This document shows positions 43,982 to 52,140 of a DNA stretch of 64,000 nt, piece after piece; the first letter of the stretch is position 1; each line of letters opens with the position of its first letter. The position numbers and the translations under genes are program-made. The notes beneath the pieces are model-generated. The model saw only the letters and a list, made by a program, of their open reading frames with translations. It had not been told where the DNA came from and did not search any database. The DNA comes from Halopiger djelfimassiliensis (GTDB lineage: Archaea > Halobacteriota > Halobacteria > Halobacteriales > Natrialbaceae), in the NCBI RefSeq assembly GCF_000455365.1, contig NZ_HG315684.1:962659-1026658 (forward strand), given 5' to 3'.

Positions 43982-44437
43982 TTGCACATCCGTCAGGCCA
44001 CGGATTCCGACGCCGAACCGCTCGCGCGGGTGTCCCGGAGCGCGTATCAGGAGAACTGCCGGCTCGGATTCCCCGCGAAGGCGGCGTCCGTTCACGAGTC
44101 GACGGTCGGAGAATGGATCCGACAGCATCGGGTCTACATCGCCGACGTTTCGGACGAGATCGGCGGCGGCGTCCGACTCGAGGAAACGGACCCCGACCGC
44201 GTGAAGTGCAGCCGGCTCGGCGTCCACGAGGACTGGAAGGGCGAGGGGATCGGCAGTCGATTGCTCGAGCACGCCGAGGAGACGGCTCGAGCCGACGGCT
44301 GTGCGACGATGTGGCTGACGACGCCCGAGACCCATCCGTACTTGCCCGACCTGTATCGCCGTCGCGGATACGCACGGACCGGTCCGTATCCGCTGGACTA
44401 CCGCGAGTACGACGAAATCGCACTCGAAAAGGGCCTT
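43982..44437 (+). pseudogene. GNAT acetyltransferase, no in-frame stop
   Basis: Conserved GNAT domain from IRQATDSDAEPLARV to DYREYDEIALEK. The acetyl-CoA motif is WKGEGIGSRLLEHAEE (Gly-x-Gly type). The only plausible start is a TTG at 43982, and the frame has no stop: it would run through the whole pdaD gene to 45376. I take it as a gene that lost its 3' end by a small frameshift around 44440, or a sequencing error. The enzyme would acetylate an unknown amine; similarity ends near 44437. Confidence 0.6.
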
Positions 44438-44567
44438 CGAGAGGCAGGCTCGGCTCGGGAGCACCAGTTCGACCGACTTCGGCCCCGAAAGTGGGGTTCG
44501 GTTCCGAGACCGGGAAGCGTCAGCATCGGATCGCAAGCCCTTACGCCGCCGACCCCCGACATCGAGT

Positions 44568-45053
44568 ATGAGCACGATTCGAGTCGTCTGGGGGGCCGCG
44601 TCGGCTCCAACGGCGATGGCCTCCTACGACGCCGCGCTCGCAAACGCGGGCGTCGAGAACTACAACCTCGTCTCGGTGTCGTCCGTGATCCCCGCCGGCG
44701 TCGACGTCGAGGCCGTCGGCACCGCCCCCGACCTCGGTCCCGCCGGCGAACGCCTGACCGTCGTCGAGGGACGAGCGACCACCGCCGGCCCCGGGCGCGT
44801 CAGCGCCGCGCTCGCGTGGTCCCAGTCCGTCGAGGACGGTCCGGGACTGTTCTACGAAACCGCAGGCGAGATGGACCGCGAGGACGTCGAACGGCGCGTC
44901 CGCGAGGGACTGGCGGCGGGTCAGGAGCTTCGGGACTGGGAGTTCGGCGACCCACACGTCGCCGTCGAAAGCGCGCAAGCCGAGTCCGGAACGTATACGA
45001 CGGCGCTCGTGCTCGCGGTGTACGGCGAGAGCGAACCGATCATCTCGGCCTAG
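44568..45053 (+). CDS. pdaD: Pyruvoyl-dependent arginine decarboxylase
   Basis: 161 residues. VSVSSVIPAG holds the self-cleavage site Ser38-Ser39 that creates the pyruvoyl group; the WGAASAPTAMASYDAALANAG N-terminus and GRVSAALAW region match the family. It converts arginine to agmatine, needed by archaea for polyamine and agmatidine tRNA modification. It starts just after the broken GNAT gene. Confidence 0.93.
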   Translation: MSTIRVVWGAASAPTAMASYDAALANAGVENYNLVSVSSVIPAGVDVEAVGTAPDLGPAGERLTVVEGRATTAGPGRVSAALAWSQSVEDGPGLFYETAGEMDREDVERRVREGLAAGQELRDWEFGDPHVAVESAQAESGTYTTALVLAVYGESEPIISA

Positions 45054-45442
45054 GCGGGGCTACTCGCTTCGTCTCCGACTCGAGACGACGGCGGCGGGAC
45101 GGGGCCGGAAGCCACGATGTCGGCGTGACCGGGCCGATCACGGCGATCGGTCGGTCGGTCCCGGCCGTGACTCGCGGTCCAGCGCAACGTCCCGGATCGG
45201 TCGAACCCACGACGCGCTCGCTCGAGCGGACCGCGACGAGATGCGACCTCGCGGGAATCCCCCAGGGGTCCCGCCGGCCGCCGTCCTCGAGCGAATCAAC
45301 TCGGCGCAAAACCGACACCCTCGCCGAGTTCGACTCTGAAACGCACCTCGGACGCGCCGCTTTCCGTGTCGGGTGAACGGAGTTTCGTCGAGACGTTTAT
45401 GTCTCGGGAGCGGGTACGCAATCATGGCTTCGACCATCCGGT

Positions 45443-45525
45443 CGGAAGCCACGTCTCGGGTGTCCCAGCACCCGGGGCATTTCAGCGCATGCCCCCCGCG
45501 ACGGTTCTGGAGACGGTAGCTTCCG
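45443..45525 (+). ncRNA. Candidate structured RNA, three-way junction
   Basis: Three nested perfect stems: CGGAAGC (45443-45449) with GCTTCCG (45519-45525); CGGGTG/CACCCG (45457-45462, 45469-45474); GGGGCAT/ATGCCCC (45474-45480, 45489-45495). A TTTATG element at 45396-45401 would start a transcript about 25 bases upstream. There is no protein-like frame. The stems are real; expression and function are inferred. Confidence 0.35.
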
Positions 45526-45554
45526 GCGTGAGCTAGTACACGGAGCGACTTATA

Positions 45555-45631
45555 TCTAGTGACGACGTTCGTGCAATATATCGCGCTCAACCGACAGCCG
45601 AGCCCGTACGTCCCGCCCTCGAGCCGGGCGG
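45555..45631 (+). repeat. 77-bp direct repeat, copy 1
   Basis: Matches 46521-46597 at about 71 of 77 positions, including an unbroken 36-base run. The repeats flank the toxin-antitoxin gene pair. Confidence 0.8.
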
Positions 45632-45873
45632 ACAGGTTTCTGCGAGAACACACTGTCGACACGAACTCCGATTTTCGAGACGAAAAACACGGAATCGGAA
45701 CGCTGCTGAACGTATCTTTAGAAAATAACACAACGAACTTCCTCGTTCTCAAACTGTTTCGGTCACGTCAAATCGTCAACCGCAGAATCGCGGCTCCAAG
45801 CCTTCGCCGCCCGGCAGAACGCGACAAACTAACCACAACCGCCGATCTCACAGAACGAGAGCGGCGAGTGGTT

Positions 45874-45887
45874 TATACAATAGTATA
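45874..45887 (+). promoter_or_regulatory. Operator and TATA box of the antitoxin gene
   Basis: A perfect inverted repeat TATAC-AATA-GTATA ends 8 bases before the ATG (45896), overlapping the TATA-like GTTTATAC at 45871-45878. A ribbon-helix-helix antitoxin bound here would block its own leaderless promoter, as is usual for such modules. Confidence 0.6.
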
Positions 45888-45895
45888 GAATAGGG

Positions 45896-46126
45896 ATGAG
45901 TATGGGTAGCGATCGAAAGTCAGTGCCAGTTTCACTGCCCCCGGAACTGGTGGCGGAACTCGACAAACTCGTCGAAGAGGGGATGTTCAGTTCGCGCTCC
46001 GATGCGCTGCGGTATGGAGCCCGGCTCGTTGTCCATGAGGAGCGCACTGCACGACTTCACGAACTCACCACCGAGCAGGCTGGCGAAGATATCCGCGATC
46101 GGTTGGAACGCAAGCGTGTATCTTGA
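45896..46126 (+). CDS. Ribbon-helix-helix antitoxin
   Basis: 76 residues. SVPVSLPPELVAELDKLVEEGMFSSRSDALRYGARLVV is a ribbon-helix-helix DNA-binding domain; the C-terminal part is charged, as in toxin-neutralising tails. The start may be MSMGSDRK or the second Met. It overlaps the toxin gene by 11 bases, a normal arrangement for type II modules. Confidence 0.85.
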   Translation: MSMGSDRKSVPVSLPPELVAELDKLVEEGMFSSRSDALRYGARLVVHEERTARLHELTTEQAGEDIRDRLERKRVS

Positions 46127-46508
46127 TACCGACCCGATTCTCGCCGTATTGAAACCTGACGACTGGCTCGCCAGCAGCGTCGATCTCGAGGCCGTTGCGG
46201 TTCCGAAAACATCGGTCGCGACGGCGATCGAAGTCCAGTACGTCATGGAGAGCGACTGGGAGCAGGACCAACTCGCGAACGCTCACGCGGCGATCGCCGA
46301 TCAAGGGATCGAGCTGGTCCCGCTGACCGTCGACGCGATGGAGGCCGCAGCAACGTTGCGGAAGCGATACGAACGGCTCAACGTCTTCGATGCAGTTCAT
46401 CTTGGCACAGCCGATACACTAGACGAGCCGATAATCTCGACGGATACGCTCTACCCAGATATTCGTGAGATAGAGCACATCGATCCACGAAACCTCGGTG
46501 ATGAATGA
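46116..46508 (+). CDS. PIN-domain (VapC-like) toxin
   Basis: 130 residues if the GTG at 46116 is used; no ATG gives a family-like N-terminus. The acidic site residues Asp4 (MYLDTD), Glu39, Asp92 (LNVFDAVHLGTA) and Asp110 (IISTD) are all present, as in PIN RNases. Such toxins cleave tRNA or rRNA until bound by the antitoxin. Paired with the ribbon-helix-helix gene and flanked by 77-bp repeats. Confidence 0.85.
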   Translation: MYLDTDPILAVLKPDDWLASSVDLEAVAVPKTSVATAIEVQYVMESDWEQDQLANAHAAIADQGIELVPLTVDAMEAAATLRKRYERLNVFDAVHLGTADTLDEPIISTDTLYPDIREIEHIDPRNLGDE

Positions 46509-46520
46509 TCGCTTACCCGT

Positions 46521-46597
46521 TCTAGTGTCGGCATGCGTGCAATATATCGCGCTCAACCGACAGCCGAGCCCGCACGTCCCGCCCTCGATCCGGGCGG
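46521..46597 (+). repeat. 77-bp direct repeat, copy 2
   Basis: Second copy of the sequence at 45555-45631, right after the toxin gene. It is followed by a perfect CCGTCACG/CGTGACGG stem (46605-46625) in the upstream region of the DUF5811 gene. Confidence 0.8.
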
Positions 46598-46699
46598 GTA
46601 GTCGCCGTCACGGCTTGCGTGACGGTCGCCGAGCGCGGGCGATGCCCGAAGGCGAACCCTTTTGACCCGGCAGCCCATTGCTATCGGTACACACTTCTC

Positions 46700-47092
46700 A
46701 TGAACGGAAATACGCCGTACGCAGGGCTGCCGGGGGAAACAGCTGCTGGTCAGCGCGCCGCGGCGGACGTTCCGGACCTCTCGAGCACACAGAAACGTCT
46801 GCTCCACCGTGACGTCTCACGGATCGCCGCCCGCACCCGCGAGTTCCTCCCCAACGAGTACGTCGTCGACGCCGACGTCTCGACCGGCGCGACGGGTCCC
46901 CGCGTGACCGTCGCCGTTCGACCGCCGGTCGGCCACGCCGTCAGCGCCGGCTTCTCGCCGGATCTCGAGGACGCAACCGAGGAAGTCATCACCTCCGCCG
47001 AACGAAACGAAGTCGCCCGCGGTCTGGCCGCAAGCGCCGCCCTTCAGGTGAAACAGGCGGTCAGCGACAACGTGACGCCGACGGCGAAGTAA
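46700..47092 (+). CDS. Haloarchaeal DUF5811-like protein
   Basis: 130 residues from MNGNTPYAGLPGET. It is helical and strand-rich with ALQVKQAVSDNV near the end; no membrane segment or catalytic motif. Conserved in haloarchaea, function unknown. Its last coding bases (47048-47075) are repeated exactly 264 bases downstream. Confidence 0.75.
   Translation: MNGNTPYAGLPGETAAGQRAAADVPDLSSTQKRLLHRDVSRIAARTREFLPNEYVVDADVSTGATGPRVTVAVRPPVGHAVSAGFSPDLEDATEEVITSAERNEVARGLAASAALQVKQAVSDNVTPTAK
47048..47075 (+). repeat. 28-base direct repeat inside DUF5811 3' end
   Basis: Exact match to 47312-47339, in the same reading frame. Confidence 0.75.
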
Positions 47093-47201
47093 CCCCTTCC
47101 TTCCGTTTCGTCGGGCCGCCCGGAAGCGGCGACCGACACGCGGAGTTATCGTGTCTCGATCGACAAGACGAGCCGATAGACCTCACCGCCGCTGTCAGCT
47201 A

Positions 47202-47307
47202 CCCACCGCTTCAGCGGTGGGCTTGTCAGTGGACTCTCGTTCTGCCGACACAGGAGTGTCGGACGCCACTTCAGTAGCGTTCACGGTCATTGTCCCTGAC
47301 TTCAGGG
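47202..47307 (+). mobile_element. IS200/IS605-end-like hairpin cluster
   Basis: Three tandem hairpins: CCCACCGC-TTCA-GCGGTGGG (47202-47221), CCGACAC-AGGA-GTGTCGG (47245-47262), and CCCTG/CAGGG (47294-47307). Haloarchaeal IS200/IS605-family ends look like this. No transposase is left, so it is a remnant or a non-autonomous element. Confidence 0.4.
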
Positions 47308-47311
47308 CGTA

Positions 47312-47392
47312 GTGAAACAGGCGGTCAGCGACAACGTGATCGGAACGCCGTTCCTGATTCTCGGCAAGATTGTCGTCGAGGCGCTCCAGTAG
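47312..47392 (+). pseudogene. Orphan C-terminal tail after duplicated DUF5811 end
   Basis: The 28-base repeat continues in frame for 17 more codons (VIGTPFLILGKIVVEALQ) to a TAG at 47390-47392. It has no start of its own. It may be the lost original C-terminus of DUF5811, or part of another gene brought in by recombination. Confidence 0.35.
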
Positions 47393-47470
47393 TACGGAAC
47401 GAAACGCGAGAAGACGGAGTAGCGACGGTTTCGACGGCGATCCGAACGCGTCTCCGAACGAACGGGCGCG

Positions 47471-47866
47471 CTAGTACAGCAACTGCTCGAGCTGGTGGCG
47501 TCGCCGGTCGAGATCGATCGCCGGCTCGACGGACGGGTCGGTTCCGAGTCGATCGAGCACGAGCAGAGGGTCCGTGCCCGCGCGTTCGACGTCCCTGAGC
47601 AGGGATTCGATCGCCGATCGGTTCGTCGCGAGCGAGCCGGCCAGATCGAGCGCGATCGCCAGCGGAATCGCCCGCTCGGGGCGTGTCGGGAAGGCGTCGC
47701 CGACGCGGGCGAAGGCCGGTGTCTCGTCAGGTTCGGGGTCCATCTCGGCCGGCTCGAGGGTCAGACACCGGGGACAGAACGCGACGATCGAGGCGGGGAC
47801 GTACTCGCGGTACTGCTCGGGAACCGAAAACACGATCGGTGCCGTCCCACAGGCCGGACACTCCAT
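47471..47866 (-). CDS. DUF6276-like zinc-ribbon protein
   Basis: 131 residues. CPACGTAPIVF and CPRCL form a zinc ribbon; the rest is helical (AIALDLAGSLATNRSAIESLLRDVE). It starts 4 bases after the atpD stop, so it is cotranscribed with it. Its role is unknown, perhaps an assembly factor, inferred only from linkage. Confidence 0.8.
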   Translation of the reverse strand: MECPACGTAPIVFSVPEQYREYVPASIVAFCPRCLTLEPAEMDPEPDETPAFARVGDAFPTRPERAIPLAIALDLAGSLATNRSAIESLLRDVERAGTDPLLVLDRLGTDPSVEPAIDLDRRRHQLEQLLY

Positions 47867-47870
47867 CGCC

Positions 47871-48590
47871 TCAGTCCTGATTCGGCGCGCCGCCCGCGGC
47901 CGGCGGCTCGAGATCCGCTTCTTCGGCCTCCTCCTCGGCTTCGGCCTCGCGCTGTTCCTTTTCCTCCTGTTCTTTCTTCTCCTTGATCTTCTTCAGGCGG
48001 AAGGTCTCCTCGCGCTCCTGTTCCTCGAGTTTCTGCTCGATGTACTCCTGACTGTCGTAGAGTTCGGGCAGGAGTTTGAACTCGAGGGCGTTGACGCGAC
48101 GCTTGGTGGTCTCGATCTCCCGGAGCATCTTCTTCATCGCCGTCTCGACCTCGGCGGCGAGGATGATGCTCTCGAGCAGGTCCTCGTAGGCTTCGGCGGC
48201 CTCGTCGATGCGCGCCGAGGTGCCCATGATCCCGTAACCGCGTTCGTCCAGGCTCTTGGAGACGCGTGAGGATTCGATCTGGGGCACGACGACGCCCATG
48301 ATGTTCTTGGATTCGGTGGTGATCTCGGGGTGTTCCTGCAACGCGGCGGCGGCCCCCCGAACCGCGACGTCGCCCTCCATGGCGCGAGCCATGTTGATCT
48401 TCTTCTGGGCTTGCTCGTAGTCGTCGGCCAGATCCCCGCGGACGTCCTGTGCCTTGTCCAGGATGTCCATGAACTCCATGATCAGCCCGTCCCGTTTCTT
48501 CTCTAAGGTCCCGTGCCCCCGCTCGGAGAGTTCGATCCGATCCTCGATCTCCATCAGGTTCTTGCGGGTGGGCTTGACGTCCTTGGCCAT
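47871..48590 (-). CDS. atpD: A-type ATP synthase subunit D
   Basis: 239 residues. The long coiled coil (about residues 10-195) with [22 protein letters not shown] and [17 protein letters not shown] is the central stalk of A/V-ATPases; the tail is Glu/Lys-rich and acidic. Its neighbours in most haloarchaea are atpB and atpA, but here those lie 7.7 kb upstream, beyond unrelated genes. It still follows a zinc-ribbon gene. Confidence 0.95.
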   Translation of the reverse strand: MAKDVKPTRKNLMEIEDRIELSERGHGTLEKKRDGLIMEFMDILDKAQDVRGDLADDYEQAQKKINMARAMEGDVAVRGAAAALQEHPEITTESKNIMGVVVPQIESSRVSKSLDERGYGIMGTSARIDEAAEAYEDLLESIILAAEVETAMKKMLREIETTKRRVNALEFKLLPELYDSQEYIEQKLEEQEREETFRLKKIKEKKEQEEKEQREAEAEEEAEEADLEPPAAGGAPNQD

Positions 48591-48695
48591 CTTGTGGTGG
48601 GTTTGCGCACCCAGTCGGATAACTGTTTACAGTTTCCTACGGCGGTCGACGCCGCTCCTCGAGCGGGGATGCGTTCGGCTCCGCTCGAGCGGCGG

Positions 48696-48896
48696 TCACC
48701 CGAGGAAGAGATCGATCATCTCGCCGGAGGACTGACCCCGGTAGAGTTCGGAGTAGCCGCAGTTCGTACAGCTGATAACCATGAACCGCCGGTTCTGAAC
48801 GTCGAAAAACTTCGACAGTCCGGTTCCGGTGGTCGCGATCTCGTCGATCTCGGTCTCGGTGTGGTCGCACTTCGGACAGCCGCGATCGTCCTTCAT
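48696..48896 (-). CDS. Small zinc-ribbon protein
   Basis: 66 residues from MKDDRGCPKCDHTE. Two Cys pairs (CPKC and CTNCGYSELY) with a central FFDVQNRRFMVIS strand form a zinc ribbon, as in small nucleic acid or transcription-related proteins. It lies 105 bases upstream of atpD in the same direction; function unknown. Confidence 0.8.
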   Translation of the reverse strand: MKDDRGCPKCDHTETEIDEIATTGTGLSKFFDVQNRRFMVISCTNCGYSELYRGQSSGEMIDLFLG

Positions 48897-48956
48897 ACGA
48901 CGACGTTCTTGTAACCTCACCAGAACTTTTGTCCTCGCACGCCCGACGTTCGATCG

Positions 48957-49197
48957 ATGACCGGGGTCCTCCTCATCGTGCTCCTGATCGGGTCGGCGTT
49001 CCCGCCCTCCTGTGGCTGGCGATCGCCGAGGAAACGTCGGAGCCGACCGTCGTCGACCGGAAGGAAGCGGAACGGATCGCCAGAGAGCGCGGCGGCGGTC
49101 GAACGGAGACACCGGACGGTCCACGCCGGACGCCTCGAGAAACGGCGATCGAGACGACGAGTGGGGCAAACCGGGCTGGGACGACCGCCGGGAGTAA
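48957..49197 (+). pseudogene. Frameshifted small membrane protein gene
   Basis: The pieces of one protein lie in three frames: MTGVLLIVLLIG (frame from 48957), then PALLWLAIAEETSEPTVVDRKEAERIARERGG, then DDEWGKPGWDDRRE ending at TAA 49195-49197. Both shifts are consistent with single-base losses, the first in a run of Gs near 48991. Intact haloarchaeal relatives have an N-terminal helix and the VVDRxEAERIARERG motif. Either a recent pseudogene or sequencing errors. Confidence 0.6.
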
Positions 49198-49219
49198 CCG
49201 ACGGTCGAACGCACAGTCA

Positions 49220-50254
49220 CTACGGCTGGTGCCGGTTGAGTTCCTCGAGAACGTGGACCCGCTCGTCGTCGATCGACAGCGAGATCGAGTCCCCGACGCG
49301 GTGCGCGTCACCGTCGCCACGGAGGGTCACCGACGTGCCGTCGGACAGCGTCGCCTCGAGTTGCGTGCGGTCGCCGAGATAGGTCACGTCGACCACCTCG
49401 GCGTCGATCCCGGTTCCGTCCGCGAGTTCGAACGCTTCCGGACGGATCGCGACCGTCGCTTCGCCGTTCGTTTGGGCGTCGATCTCGAGGGTGTCGAACC
49501 CGAGGTCGACGCAGTCGTCCGTCACCCGGCCGGACAGCAGATTCGAGGTCCCGACGAAGTTCGCGACGAACGCGTTCGCGGGCCGGCGGTAGATCTCCGC
49601 CGGCCGTCCGAGTTGCTCGATACCGCCGTCATCGAAGACGGCGATCCGGTCGCACATCGCCATCGCCTCCTCCTGATCGTGGGTGACATAGAGGGTGGTC
49701 ACCCCGAGATCGGAGAGGAGATCGCCGATCTCCTCGCGCAGGCGCGCCTTGAGTTTCGCGTCCAGTCCCGTCATCGGTTCGTCGAGCAGGAGGACGTGCG
49801 GTTCGATCGCGAGCGCCCGCGCGAGACCGACCCGCTGTTTTTGGCCGCCCGACAGCGTCGCCGGCCGCCGGTCGGCCAGCTCGGCGATGTCGAGCATCGC
49901 GAGGAGGTCGTCCGCGCGCTTGCGGCGCTCGTCCGCGGGCACATCGCGCATCTTCAGTCCGAAGGCGACGTTCGCACGGACGGTCATCGTCTCGAACAGC
50001 GCGTCCGACTGAAAGACCAGGCCGACGTTTCGCTCCTCCGGCGGGACGTGGGTGACGTCGACGCCGTCGAACAGCACCCGCCCGTCGGTGGGCGTCTCGA
50101 AACCCGCGATGGTCCGCAGCGTCGTCGTCTTGCCACAGCCCGACGGGCCGACGATACCCAGGATTTCCCCCTCTCGGATCGTCAGGTCGACGCCGTCGAC
50201 GGCGACCTCGTCGCCGTATCGTTTGGTCAGCGACTCGAGGCGGACCTCGCTCAC
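49220..50254 (-). CDS. ABC importer ATP-binding protein
   Basis: 344 residues from a GTG at 50254 (MSEVRLESLTKRYG); an ATG 21 bases upstream is possible. Walker A GPSGCGKTTT, signature LSGGQKQRVGLARAL, Walker B LLLDEP and the C-terminal TOBE-like domain (VAIRPEAFEL) place it in the spermidine/iron/thiamine-type importer group. Last gene of a four-gene unit. Confidence 0.92.
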   Translation of the reverse strand: MSEVRLESLTKRYGDEVAVDGVDLTIREGEILGIVGPSGCGKTTTLRTIAGFETPTDGRVLFDGVDVTHVPPEERNVGLVFQSDALFETMTVRANVAFGLKMRDVPADERRKRADDLLAMLDIAELADRRPATLSGGQKQRVGLARALAIEPHVLLLDEPMTGLDAKLKARLREEIGDLLSDLGVTTLYVTHDQEEAMAMCDRIAVFDDGGIEQLGRPAEIYRRPANAFVANFVGTSNLLSGRVTDDCVDLGFDTLEIDAQTNGEATVAIRPEAFELADGTGIDAEVVDVTYLGDRTQLEATLSDGTSVTLRGDGDAHRVGDSISLSIDDERVHVLEELNRHQP

Positions 50255-50339
50255 GGGCGACCACCCCGGACGCAAACGGTGCGTGGGCGCGGTCGGCGGA
50301 CGATTCGAGTGCGACGTCGGTGAGTGGAAGTTCGATCGA

Positions 50340-51206
50340 TCATCCGTCTCGTGCAGTCGTGAATCCCTTGTTGCCGAGCAGTTGCAGGGCGGTGATCGCG
50401 GCCACGACGATCAGGAAGTACACCGATACGGCGGCCGCTCGTTGCATGTACGTCGCGTTCGCGGTATTTCGGTAGAGAAAGACCGCGAACGGGTCTGGGC
50501 TGCCGCTGACGACCATGAACGTGAAGTTGAACTCCGCGGCCGCGAGCGTCCAGGTGATGATACAGCCCGCGAGGATCCCCCGTTTCGCGTGCGGTACGAC
50601 GATCGTCAGAAACGTCCGGGGCCACGACGCACCCAGCGACCGGGCGCTTTCCTCGAGGCGGACGAGATCCATCGACTGGAACGAACTCTGGACGGTCAAC
50701 ACCATGTACGGCGACTTGAGCAGACAGTAGCCGGCGATCAATCCGAGGGCGGAGCGACCGTAGTTCGGATACGTTTGCACGAAGGCAAGCCCCAGGACGA
50801 CCCCGGGAACGAGCGGGACCACCGCGAGCGTGTTGATCCAGTCCCGGGCGTAGAAGTCGTATCGCGTGAGGGCGTACGCGATCGGAACGCCGATGACGAC
50901 GTTCAGGACCATCCCGCCGGTCGCGATCGCGAGGCTGAACGCGAGTCCCGGCAGCACGGTCATCCGATCGTTACCCACGCCGAGCACGTCCCGCCAGTGC
51001 TCGAGCGTCACGAACCCCCGCGGGAGCACGCCGGTCGCCGTCTCCGCGAACGAGGAGACGAACGTCACGACGACCGGAACGGTGAGAAACGCCCCGACGA
51101 GCACGACGACCCCGAGGACGAGCGGTCGGCCGATCCGCGTCGAGATCGCCGTCGGAGACGGCGTCCACGCACCGTCCGGTCCGTTCGGCTCCGTGTCGGC
51201 GCTCAT
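50340..51206 (-). CDS. ABC importer permease, second subunit
   Basis: 288 residues with six helices and the EAA-like loop EESARSLGASWPRTFLTIVVPHAKRGI. It starts 1 base after the stop of the other permease, so the two are translated together and form the transport channel. Confidence 0.9.
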   Translation of the reverse strand: MSADTEPNGPDGAWTPSPTAISTRIGRPLVLGVVVLVGAFLTVPVVVTFVSSFAETATGVLPRGFVTLEHWRDVLGVGNDRMTVLPGLAFSLAIATGGMVLNVVIGVPIAYALTRYDFYARDWINTLAVVPLVPGVVLGLAFVQTYPNYGRSALGLIAGYCLLKSPYMVLTVQSSFQSMDLVRLEESARSLGASWPRTFLTIVVPHAKRGILAGCIITWTLAAAEFNFTFMVVSGSPDPFAVFLYRNTANATYMQRAAAVSVYFLIVVAAITALQLLGNKGFTTARDG

Positions 51207-51207
51207 G

Positions 51208-52131
51208 TTAGATCTCCACCGTATCGGCCCTGACGAACCGAAGCCCGAGGAACGTGACCGCGACGATGACGACCACGTACACGAGACCGATCGCGGCCGC
51301 GACGTCGGGGGCGTACGTGCCGACGCTTCGCTCGCGGTGTATCTGGAGCGTGACCACCCGGTGGCTCTGCAGGATCAGGACCGTCCCGAAGATCGCGAGT
51401 CCGGAGCGAAACGTGAGGATCGCCGCCGCGGCGATTCCGGGCCGGATCTCCGGGAGGGTCACGTGATAGAACGTCTCCCACCGGCTCGCGCCGAGCGACC
51501 GCGCCGCCTCCTCGGCCTGCGTGTTGATCTCGGCGTAGGTCCCCCGCAGCACCATCGTCGCCCGCGGCACCAGCGAGTAGACGTAGCCCAGAAACAGCCC
51601 CGTGATGGCGGTCGCACTCGCGAGGTCGTGCTCGCTCGTCCCCGTGACGGTCGCGATCGCGTTCGTCACCATCCCCTGCCGGCCGAGCATGGCGATGATC
51701 AGGATCGCGACGATGATCCCCGGCAATGCGATCGGAAACGACACTGCCGCGACGACGGCGCGCTCGAACGGCAGGTCGTACTTCTCGAGGGCGTGTGCGA
51801 TCGCCACGCCGAGCGTGACGCTGACGACCGTCGCCAGTCCGACGAACCACAGCGTGTTCCAGGCGACCCGCAGGTACGTCGGATCGGTCGCGAGCGTCCG
51901 CCAGGCCGCGAGCGACCAGCCTTCCATCCAGACCGTGTCGTCCGCGAGACTGATCCGGACCAGCATCGCGAGCGGAACGAACCCCGCGACGGTCGCGACC
52001 ACGAAGAAGGGGAGACACAGGATCGCGATTCGCCGCCGGCGGCGCTCGCGTTCGGTCGTCGGGCTGGCGGTCGCGGACGCGGCCGACGCGATCCGACGGA
52101 CCGATGCCGCCATCGAGTCCTGGACAGACAT
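51208..52131 (-). CDS. ABC importer permease, first subunit
   Basis: 307 residues. A polar N-terminus, then six helices, with the EAA loop EEAARSLGASRWETFYHVTLPEIRPGI. Homologous to the second permease. It lies 9 bases after the binding-protein gene. Confidence 0.9.
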   Translation of the reverse strand: MSVQDSMAASVRRIASAASATASPTTERERRRRRIAILCLPFFVVATVAGFVPLAMLVRISLADDTVWMEGWSLAAWRTLATDPTYLRVAWNTLWFVGLATVVSVTLGVAIAHALEKYDLPFERAVVAAVSFPIALPGIIVAILIIAMLGRQGMVTNAIATVTGTSEHDLASATAITGLFLGYVYSLVPRATMVLRGTYAEINTQAEEAARSLGASRWETFYHVTLPEIRPGIAAAAILTFRSGLAIFGTVLILQSHRVVTLQIHRERSVGTYAPDVAAAIGLVYVVVIVAVTFLGLRFVRADTVEI

Positions 52132-52140
52132 ACTGAACGA

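Larger units (their letters stand above)
45054..45895. other. Gene-poor, repeat-rich intergenic region
   Basis: 842 bases. The frames present are not protein-like, and one minus-strand frame with a CPGC motif is unconvincing. 45394-45525 holds a TATA-like element and a compact multi-hairpin stretch (separate entry). 45555-45631 is one copy of a 77-bp repeat. The stretch after 45640 is lower in GC than usual. Confidence 0.5.

Noticed and set aside
45138-45752. Minus-strand frame with a CPGC motif across the repeat region
   Set aside because: Composition is not haloarchaeal-like, no start fits, and it spans the repeats and the RNA candidate.
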